Assembly: GCF_016938855.1 (NCBI RefSeq)
Contig: NZ_JAFHAP010000015.1
Span: 1 to 38,382, forward strand
Reading direction: 5' to 3'
Length of the DNA: 38,382 nt
From: Polycladomyces zharkentensis
GTDB taxonomy: Bacteria > Bacillota > Bacilli > Thermoactinomycetales > JIR-001
Part shown: piece by piece, positions 32,828 through 38,382 of the stretch
How positions within the stretch are numbered: position 1 is the stretch's first letter
Layout: each line of letters begins with the position of its first letter
Notes under the pieces: generated by a model
Told to the model about the DNA's origin: nothing
Database searches by the model: none
The model's input: the letters and a program-made list of their open reading frames with translations, nothing else
Position numbers and translations under genes: made by a program

Positions 32828-33813
32828 CTCCCTCCCCCGCTTCTCACCAACCCTGAACGCGGGGCTGAGAACCGTTTCCCTTGCCAGGAATTCCGGCGTT
32901 TCAGCTCATCATCGATGGCGTTGAGCACTTCCCACTTCTTCAAGCTCCACAACGGTCCGATCAAAAGGTCGGGCGGTCCGTCCCCGGTCAACCGGTGGAT
33001 GATCATGTCCGGCGGAAGGATTTCCAGCGTGTCCACCACCAATTTCACGTACGTTTCCTTGTCCAGGAAGCGAAGCAGACCGGCTTCATACTGTTTTACC
33101 ATCGGCGTGTTTTTGAGCAAGTGCAACAGATGGATTTTGATGCCCTGAATATCCATCTCCGCACATGCTTTTGCCGTTTCCATCATCATTTCTTCCGTTT
33201 CACCGGGAAGGCCGTAAATGATGTGGGCGCACGTGCGGATATTGTGACGGCGCAGTTTTTCCACACCGTCCAGAAAACATTGGAAATCGTGCCCCCGATT
33301 GACCAGGCGCGAGGTCTCTTCGTGGATGGTTTGCAGGCCCAGCTCCACCCAAAGATACGTACGTTCATTCAGCTCGGCCAACAGCTCCACCACGTCGTCC
33401 GGCAAACAGTCAGGGCGTGTGGCGATGGCCAACCCCACCACCCCTTCCTGTTCCAATGCCGTCTCGTACATCGGCCGCAACACGTCGACCGGTGCATACG
33501 TGTTGCTGAAGGCCTGGAAATAAGCCAGGTATTTGGCTTGGGGCCATTTCCGGTGCATGCGTTCCTTCACTTCTTCAAATTGTTGCACGAGGCTGTCTCG
33601 CCGATTGCCTGCGAAATCACCGGAACCGCGGGCGCTGCAGAACGTACATCCGCCCGTCGCTACAGTACCGTCCCGGTTGGGACAGGTAAAACCGCCGTCG
33701 AGCGGCACTTTGAATACCTTTTCACCAAAGGTTTGGCGCAGATGATAGTTCCAGCTGTTATATCGTTTGTCTCCCCACATCAGCGGGGTTTCTCCGGATT
33801 GTATCGTTTCCAT
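32824..33813 (-). CDS. ytqA: Radical SAM protein, TIGR01212 family (YtqA-like)
   Basis: A protein of about 329 residues. The start WGDKRYNSWNYHLR and then FKVPLDGGFTCPNRDGT and GGCTFC give the cysteine set for the 4Fe-4S cluster, with the unusual long spacing of this family. LAIATRPDCLPDDVV, LWVELGLQT and HIIYGLPGET are the other core blocks. Its reaction is not established as far as I know. The frame is open to 33861, but only GTGGAG, 9 bp before ATG 33813, looks like a ribosome site, and the family sequence begins shortly after. It overlaps ytqB by 4 bp, so the pair is co-translated and a role in tRNA modification is a fair guess. Confidence 0.88.
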   Translation of the reverse strand: METIQSGETPLMWGDKRYNSWNYHLRQTFGEKVFKVPLDGGFTCPNRDGTVATGGCTFCSARGSGDFAGNRRDSLVQQFEEVKERMHRKWPQAKYLAYFQAFSNTYAPVDVLRPMYETALEQEGVVGLAIATRPDCLPDDVVELLAELNERTYLWVELGLQTIHEETSRLVNRGHDFQCFLDGVEKLRRHNIRTCAHIIYGLPGETEEMMMETAKACAEMDIQGIKIHLLHLLKNTPMVKQYEAGLLRFLDKETYVKLVVDTLEILPPDMIIHRLTGDGPPDLLIGPLWSLKKWEVLNAIDDELKRRNSWQGKRFSAPRSGLVRSGGGR

Positions 33814-34088
33814 TGTGATCATCTCCACTTGTTCGGGCACCTTTTTCCCTTTCATTTGCACGCCAACGGAGCTTCAAATATACTCACCGGGAAAAGATCC
33901 CCCTCATTGAACGCGATGAATCAACAGATACGTTTGAACATCTGCCCACTATTATACAACATTTGTGCGGGATTGATCGAAAACCCATACTCCCGTCATC
34001 ATTTTAAGGTGGAGTCATGTTTTATTTTTCATGAAATGGGTACATTGATACCGTGAGAAACATTTAAAGGAAAAAGGAGTTCATTTTG

Positions 34089-34523
34089 ATGGATAGGGAT
34101 CGTCAAGTATTGATCGACGGATTGAATGAAGATTTGGCGTATGAATATGGCGCGGTGATCCAATACACGCACAATGCGGCGGCGGTATCCGGTCTGAGCC
34201 GTCCGGTGCTGAAACCCTTTTTCGAATCGGAAGCGCAGGACGAACTGGGACACGCCATCTATTTGGCCGAAAAAATCGTGGCGTTGGGTGGCACGCCTGT
34301 CGTGGAACCAAAAGAGGTAAAACGGATGCAGAATGTGCGGGAAATGATCCAGCATGCATTGGATGCCGAGAAGGCGACCATTGCCCGATATACGGAACGG
34401 ATCTCGCAGGCGGAGAAAGTGGGCGAGATCGGTTTGAAAATCCAGCTGGAAGACATGATCGCCGATGAGACGAAACACAAAGAGGAATTGGAGCGTTTGT
34501 TGCAAGATCCCCGTTTGGGATGA
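34089..34523 (+). CDS. Ferritin-like domain protein (bacterioferritin/Dps-like)
   Basis: A 144-residue four-helix-bundle protein. LAYEYGAVIQYTHNA (Glu19) starts the first ligand helix, EAQDELGHA has the E-x-x-H pair (Glu52, His55), LDAEKATIARY supplies the third helix Glu, and ADETKHKEEL the second E-x-x-H. These are di-iron ferritin ligands, so it can hold or oxidise iron. It is nearer to bacterioferritin-like proteins than to classical Dps. AAAAAGGAG is 9 bp before ATG 34089; a TTG one codon earlier is equally well spaced. It is a single gene. Iron storage together with the PerR-type control seen elsewhere in the window suggests a stress role, but no PerR box is seen here. Confidence 0.85.
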   Translation: MDRDRQVLIDGLNEDLAYEYGAVIQYTHNAAAVSGLSRPVLKPFFESEAQDELGHAIYLAEKIVALGGTPVVEPKEVKRMQNVREMIQHALDAEKATIARYTERISQAEKVGEIGLKIQLEDMIADETKHKEELERLLQDPRLG

Positions 34524-34574
34524 GGGATGATGTGCAAGCTTCTCCTGTCCGGAAGAGGACGGGTGATGCAGCGG

Positions 34575-34588
34575 TGAAAACGCTCTCA
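34575..34588. promoter_or_regulatory. cre-like CcpA site after the ferritin-like gene
   Basis: TGAAAACGCTCTCA matches TGWAARCGNTWNCW with one mismatch and is nearly palindromic. It lies 52 bp after the ferritin-like gene stop and about 350 bp before pdhA. What it controls is unclear. Confidence 0.5.
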
Positions 34589-34684
34589 AATTGTGATACA
34601 ACACCCGTCAAATCGGCTCCATAATATATAACAGCATGGATAAGATTATTGATACAGAAGTGTGTGGGAATAATTTCTTTCGCC

Positions 34685-34713
34685 AAAATGCCAGTTAGAT
34701 TACTGGCATTTTT
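34685..34713 (+). terminator. Terminator upstream of the pdh operon
   Basis: AAAATGCCAG and CTGGCATTTT form a perfect 10-bp stem with an 8-nt loop and a T tract. It could end the ferritin-like transcript or a short RNA from the 34590-34680 region. Confidence 0.85.
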
Positions 34714-34938
34714 CGTGTTGAAGTGTTAGGATATTAGATGGAACACGTCTAGGATATCGATGAAATAATTTGTGATCCTGACGGACGGACTTTCTGATTT
34801 CCTTTCAACCTGCGTTCCGATTCAGCCCGGATGCGTCCGGCAGGGAATGCATTTCGGCAGTAATTGGGACGCTATACATTGAACTGTCCATAAGCATCAT
34901 CATCCCTGAAAACAAGGGCAACCAATGGAGCGAGGTGA
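34714..34938 (+). other. Leader region of the pdh operon
   Basis: No gene is supported. TATACA at about 34870 could be the -10 of the operon but lacks a good -35. A CGGA-TGCG-TCCG palindrome lies near 34829-34840. The 20-codon frame at 34635-34697 just upstream has no ribosome site and was not called. Confidence 0.4.
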
Positions 34939-36021
34939 ATGATCGTGGCAGAACTGAAGCAGGAATTTGAAACGCTTCAGATCCTGAATCCGGACGGCGA
35001 GATCAATAAAGGACAAGAGCCGCCGGAATTGTCCGATGAAGAACTGAAAGATCTGTACCGCTGGATGTACGGTCTTCGCGTGTTTGACCAACGCGCCATC
35101 AAGTTGAACCGGCAAGGCCGGCTGGGCTTCTATGCTCCCATGGCCGGACAGGAGGCTTGCCAAATCGGTTCCGTGGCCGCACTGAACAAAGACGATTTCT
35201 TCTTCCCGAGCTACCGCGACATGGGGGCGGCCATGTACCACGGTCTGCCGATGGAGCAAGTGTTCCTCTATTCTCGCGGACAAAAAGGCAGTGGCCAAAT
35301 CCCGGAAGGTGTGAACATGTTCCCGCCGCAAATCATCATCGCGGCTCACGTATTGCACGCGGCAGGTGCGGCTTGGGGCTTCAACCTGAAAGGCGAGAAA
35401 AAAGTGGCCATCGCGCTGTTCGGTGACGGTGCGACCTCGCAAGGGGACTTCCACGAAGGGCTCAACTTCGCGGCTGTGTACAACGCACCGGCGATCTTCT
35501 TCGTGCAAAACAACCACTATGCCATCAGTGTGCCGCTGGAAAAACAAATGAAATCCAAAACCATCGCGCAAAAAGCGGTGGCTTATGATATTCACGGCGT
35601 GCGCATCGACGGTAATGACATTTTCGCTGTGTACAAAGCAGTGAAAGAAGCGGCTGACCGCGGGCGCAACGGGGAAGGACCGACCCTGATCGAAGCGGTG
35701 ACGTACCGTCTCGGACCGCACACCATGGCAGGGGACGATCCGGCCCGTTACCGGAAAAAAGAAGAAGAAACCGATTGGGAAAAACGCGAACCGATTCGTC
35801 GCTTCCGCAAATATCTCCAAAACAAAGGTTTGTGGAGCGAAGAATGGGAAAAACAAATCGAACAAGAAATGATGGATCAGATCGCGGAAACCATCAAGAA
35901 AGTGGAGAAAATGGACAAAGGTCAGATCACGGATCTGTTTGAGTATGTCTACACCGACATGACGCCGGATCTGAAGAAACAGAAAGAGGCGTACCTGCGC
36001 TGGAAGGAGGAGACGAAGTAA
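34939..36021 (+). CDS. pdhA: Pyruvate dehydrogenase E1 component, alpha subunit
   Basis: A 360-residue thiamine-diphosphate-dependent subunit. [20 protein letters not shown] (from 162) through NN (191-192) is the ThDP motif; [15 protein letters not shown] and the phospholoop [16 protein letters not shown] are conserved. With PdhB it decarboxylates pyruvate and passes the acetyl unit to lipoyl-E2. An alternative start is GTG 34945, 7 bp after GAGGTG, which would remove MI from the N-terminus; the ATG is kept here. pdhB starts in the last base of its stop codon. Confidence 0.95.
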   Translation: MIVAELKQEFETLQILNPDGEINKGQEPPELSDEELKDLYRWMYGLRVFDQRAIKLNRQGRLGFYAPMAGQEACQIGSVAALNKDDFFFPSYRDMGAAMYHGLPMEQVFLYSRGQKGSGQIPEGVNMFPPQIIIAAHVLHAAGAAWGFNLKGEKKVAIALFGDGATSQGDFHEGLNFAAVYNAPAIFFVQNNHYAISVPLEKQMKSKTIAQKAVAYDIHGVRIDGNDIFAVYKAVKEAADRGRNGEGPTLIEAVTYRLGPHTMAGDDPARYRKKEEETDWEKREPIRRFRKYLQNKGLWSEEWEKQIEQEMMDQIAETIKKVEKMDKGQITDLFEYVYTDMTPDLKKQKEAYLRWKEETK

Positions 36022-37001
36022 TGGCCACGATGACGATGATCAAAGCGATCACGGATGCCATGCGCGTGGAGATGGAACGGGATGAGCGCGTATTGGTGAT
36101 GGGGGAAGACGTCGGGGTCAACGGCGGTGTGTTCCGCGCGACGGAAGGCTTGTACCAACAATTTGGTGAAAACCGGGTGTTTGACACGCCCTTGGCCGAG
36201 TCCGGCATTATCGGTACGGCTGTGGCGTTGGCGGCGACCGGGTTCCGTCCGGTGGCGGAAATCCAGTTCTCCGGTTTCGTTTATGAAACGATGGACCAAA
36301 TCTGTTCGCAAGCGGCCCGGCTTCGTTTCCGTTCCGGCGGGCGCTTCAACGTTCCGCTCGTGATCCGTTCTCCGTACGGCGGGGGCGTAAAAACGCCGGA
36401 AATGCACTCTGACAGCCTGGAAGCGTTGTTCGTGCATCAACCGGGTTTGAAAGTGGTCATCCCGAGCACGCCCTATGATGCCAAAGGCCTCCTGATCTCG
36501 GCGATGCGCGATCCCGACCCGGTATTGTTCTTCGAGCCGATGCGCCTGTACCGCTCGGTAAAGCAAGAAGTGCCGGAAGGCGAGTACACGGTGCCGATCG
36601 GCAAAGCCAACGTGGTGAAAGAAGGCAACGACGTCACCCTGATCGCCTGGGGTGCGATGGTGCCGATGGCGCAGAAAGCGGCCGAACAAGCGGAACAGGA
36701 GCGGGGTATCTCCGCCGAAGTGATCGATCTTCGCACCCTGGCTCCGATGGACATGGAGACCATCCTCTCTTCGGTGGAAAAAACGGGACGCGTCGTTGTC
36801 GTGCATGAAGCGGTGGGTACCGCCGGCGTCGGTGCGGAAATCATCGCCCGGATCAACGAAGAAGCGATCCTCAGCCTCGAAGCGCCTGTGTTGCGGGTGA
36901 CCGGATTTGACACGCCGTATCCGATCTCCTCGCTCGAAGACGAATGGTTGCCCTCGGTGGCGCGGATTCGCACGGCAATCGACAAAGTTTTGGATTTCTA
37001 A
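36021..37001 (+). CDS. pdhB: Pyruvate dehydrogenase E1 component, beta subunit
   Basis: A 326-residue transketolase-like subunit. It shows [18 protein letters not shown], the catalytic-site Glu in [15 protein letters not shown], the conserved [20 protein letters not shown] block and the C-terminal domain [13 protein letters not shown] type sequence (here [18 protein letters not shown]). It forms the E1 heterotetramer with PdhA and binds ThDP at the interface. GGAAGGAGGAGA lies before the ATG. The one-base overlap with pdhA favours equal synthesis of both subunits. Confidence 0.96.
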   Translation: MATMTMIKAITDAMRVEMERDERVLVMGEDVGVNGGVFRATEGLYQQFGENRVFDTPLAESGIIGTAVALAATGFRPVAEIQFSGFVYETMDQICSQAARLRFRSGGRFNVPLVIRSPYGGGVKTPEMHSDSLEALFVHQPGLKVVIPSTPYDAKGLLISAMRDPDPVLFFEPMRLYRSVKQEVPEGEYTVPIGKANVVKEGNDVTLIAWGAMVPMAQKAAEQAEQERGISAEVIDLRTLAPMDMETILSSVEKTGRVVVVHEAVGTAGVGAEIIARINEEAILSLEAPVLRVTGFDTPYPISSLEDEWLPSVARIRTAIDKVLDF

Positions 37002-37025
37002 TCTGAGAAGGGAGGAACGAGGCCC

Positions 37026-38294
37026 GTGGCCTACGAATTTAAACTGCCGGACGTGGGTGAAGGCATCCACGAAGGTGAGATCGTCAAGCTGTACGTCAAG
37101 GAAGGCGATCAGATCAAGGAAGATGACGTGTTCGCCGAAGTGCAAACCGATAAAGCGGTGGTGGAAATCCCGTCCCCGGTGACCGGGACGGTGAAGGAAC
37201 TGCGCGTCAAAGAAGGAGAAATCGCCGTGGTCGGCACGGTGATCGCCGTGTTTGAAACCGAAGGCGGTGAAGGTGCACAGCCGGAAGCGGCCAAGGAAGA
37301 AAAAGCCGAAGCCAAACCGGAACAGCCCAAACAGGAGCAACCGCAAGCGGCTCCGGCCAAACAGGAAACGCAACCGGCCGGTCCGAAAAAGCGTGTGCTG
37401 GCCATGCCGTCTGTCCGCAAATTGGCCCGTGAATTGGGTGTGGACATCACCCAAGTAAACGGAACCGGTCCGAATGGACGGATCACCGCCGAAGACGTGC
37501 GCAAAGCGGCGGAAGGTCCGCAAGCCGAAGCGCAACCGGCGGCCGAAGAAAAACAAGCGGCAGCTCCGGTGCAAGCGGCTCCGGTGGCGGGTACGGAAGA
37601 ACGTATACCGCTGCGTGGTCTGCGCAAAACGATCGCCAAGCGGATGGTGGAAAGCAAGTTTACTGCCCCGCACGTGACGATCATGAACGAAATCGACGCC
37701 GGCGAGCTGGTGGAACTGCGCAAATGGGCGAAACAAGCTGCGGCCGAGCGCGGCATCAAGTTGACCTACCTGCCGTTCATCATCAAAGCTTTAATTGCGG
37801 CCCTGCGCGAGTTCCCGACGTTGAACGCGTCGATCGATATGGAGAAGGAAGAGATCGTCATCAAGCACTACTACCACATGGGCATTGCGACCGCGACCGA
37901 CGATGGTCTCATCGTGCCGGTGGTCAAAAACGCGGACCAAAAATCAATCTTCGAACTGGCCCAGGAAATCGCCGACCTGGTGGAGCGGACCCGTTCGCGC
38001 AAAGCGGCGCCGGACGAGTTGAAAGGCAGCACGTTTACCATCACCAACATCGGTTCCTTCGGTGGCCAGTTCTTCACACCGATCATCAACTATCCGGAAG
38101 TGGCCATTTTGGGCGTTGGTACCATCACGGAAAAACCGGTGGCGCGTAACGGCGAAGTGGTCATCCGTCCGATGATGGCCATCTCGCTCAGCATTGACCA
38201 CCGTTTGATTGACGGCGACGTGGCGGCCCGATTCATGAACCGGGTGAAAGAGCTGCTTGAAAACCCGAACCTCTTGATGATGGAGATGAGATAA
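37026..38294 (+). CDS. pdhC: Pyruvate dehydrogenase E2, dihydrolipoamide acetyltransferase
   Basis: A 422-residue E2. One lipoyl domain (residues 1-80) has Lys43 in [12 protein letters not shown]; an alanine-proline-glutamate-rich linker follows; the peripheral-subunit-binding domain is near 127-163 ([17 protein letters not shown] and [11 protein letters not shown]); a second linker leads to the catalytic domain, ending with [11 protein letters not shown], His392 and Asp396. This layout is that of the Geobacillus-type E2, which builds a 60-mer core. It moves the acetyl group from lipoamide to coenzyme A. Start is GTG 37026 after GGGAGGAACG. GcvH, also in the window, may provide its lipoyl group through LipL-type relay; that is knowledge of Bacillus, not shown here. 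Confidence 0.96.
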   Translation: MAYEFKLPDVGEGIHEGEIVKLYVKEGDQIKEDDVFAEVQTDKAVVEIPSPVTGTVKELRVKEGEIAVVGTVIAVFETEGGEGAQPEAAKEEKAEAKPEQPKQEQPQAAPAKQETQPAGPKKRVLAMPSVRKLARELGVDITQVNGTGPNGRITAEDVRKAAEGPQAEAQPAAEEKQAAAPVQAAPVAGTEERIPLRGLRKTIAKRMVESKFTAPHVTIMNEIDAGELVELRKWAKQAAAERGIKLTYLPFIIKALIAALREFPTLNASIDMEKEEIVIKHYYHMGIATATDDGLIVPVVKNADQKSIFELAQEIADLVERTRSRKAAPDELKGSTFTITNIGSFGGQFFTPIINYPEVAILGVGTITEKPVARNGEVVIRPMMAISLSIDHRLIDGDVAARFMNRVKELLENPNLLMMEMR

Positions 38295-38295
38295 G

Positions 38296-38382
38296 ATGGT
38301 AGTGGGAGATTTCGCAAACGAAGTCGACGTGCTGGTCATCGGCGGCGGTCCCGGCGGCTATGTGGCCGCCATCCGGGCCGCC
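38296..38382 (+). CDS. pdhD: Dihydrolipoamide dehydrogenase E3 (3' partial, cut by window end)
   Basis: The first 29 codons of the next gene are visible. They read [21 protein letters not shown] and then YVAAIRAA, an FAD-binding dinucleotide fold with GGGPGG, nearly the same start as bacillary PdhD. The ATG is one base after the pdhC stop, with GGAGATGAG inside the end of pdhC as ribosome site. The protein re-oxidises dihydrolipoamide with NAD. Confidence 0.93.
   Translation, partial: MVVGDFANEVDVLVIGGGPGGYVAAIRAA

Noticed and set aside
34635-34697. Possible 20-residue peptide gene
   Set aside because: There is no ribosome site before the ATG and the stop lies within the terminator stem.
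34900-35865. 321-codon minus-strand open frame opposite pdhA
   Set aside because: Shadow of pdhA, with the same biased composition and no ribosome site or domain.
35949-37736. 595-codon open frame on the minus strand opposite pdhB and pdhC
   Set aside because: The plus strand has clear E1 beta and E2 genes with all motifs; the antisense frame is rich in R, H and F as expected from reading a GC-rich gene backwards, and has no family pattern.

Overview
The window is typical chromosomal DNA of a Gram-positive, spore-forming Bacillales-type bacterium. Supporting signs are strong AAGGAGG ribosome sites, many TTG and GTG starts, matches to PerR, CcpA and CcpN sites, a Spo0M homologue, a ykuU-ykuV pair, a ytqA-ytqB pair and a Bacillus-type pyruvate dehydrogenase operon. 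By eye the GC content is above 50 percent. That and the gene content make a Thermoactinomycetaceae-like organism plausible, but this is inference. I found no tRNA, rRNA or CRISPR array.

Layout. 1-3358 is the 3' end of a non-ribosomal peptide synthetase locus: terminal carrier and thioesterase, MbtH-like protein, DHA2 exporter, Sfp-type phosphopantetheinyl transferase. 3359-4126 has no gene; it holds a terminator and a hairpin-rich, transposase-less element that looks like an IS200/IS605-family derivative. 4127-5766 (minus) holds a cyclophilin and a frameshifted cytochrome P450. 6059-8306 holds a small lipoprotein and a secreted 5'-nucleotidase. 8445-10451 is a redox and lipoyl group: PerR box, 2-Cys peroxiredoxin (ykuU), thiol oxidoreductase (ykuV), gcvH, yusG. 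10624-15511 holds a zinc-ribbon protein of unknown role, an EcsC-family protein, two alpha/beta hydrolases and a ketopantoate reductase-like protein. 15630-15850 is a second IS200/IS605 right-end remnant. 15928-17513 is an autoregulated merR-MFS pair.

17934-28681 is a carbohydrate block. A LacI-type repressor faces a sucrose operon (PTS EIIBC, sucrose-6-phosphate hydrolase, then a secreted levanase/invertase). After a uridine kinase on the other strand comes a fructose operon (fruR, fruK, EIIBC, separate EIIA). The secreted GH32 enzyme can release fructose outside the cell, the fru operon can import it as fructose-1-phosphate, and the sucrose PTS handles intact sucrose. The sucrose promoter carries a consensus sigma-A promoter, a cre-like site over its -35 and two palindromic operators 63 bp apart. 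pckA follows on the minus strand, with a CcpN-type box at its promoter.

30555-34523 holds a YabR-like S1-domain protein, a Spo0M homologue with an unusual histidine-rich segment, the ytqB-ytqA pair (minus) and a ferritin-like protein. 34939-38382 is pdhA-pdhB-pdhC and the first 29 codons of pdhD, cut by the window end.

I see no clearly new multi-gene system. The most interesting signals are the multi-hairpin element at 3578-4048, the layered control of the sucrose operon, the mutually exclusive hairpins between scrA and scrB, and the histidine-rich Spo0M.
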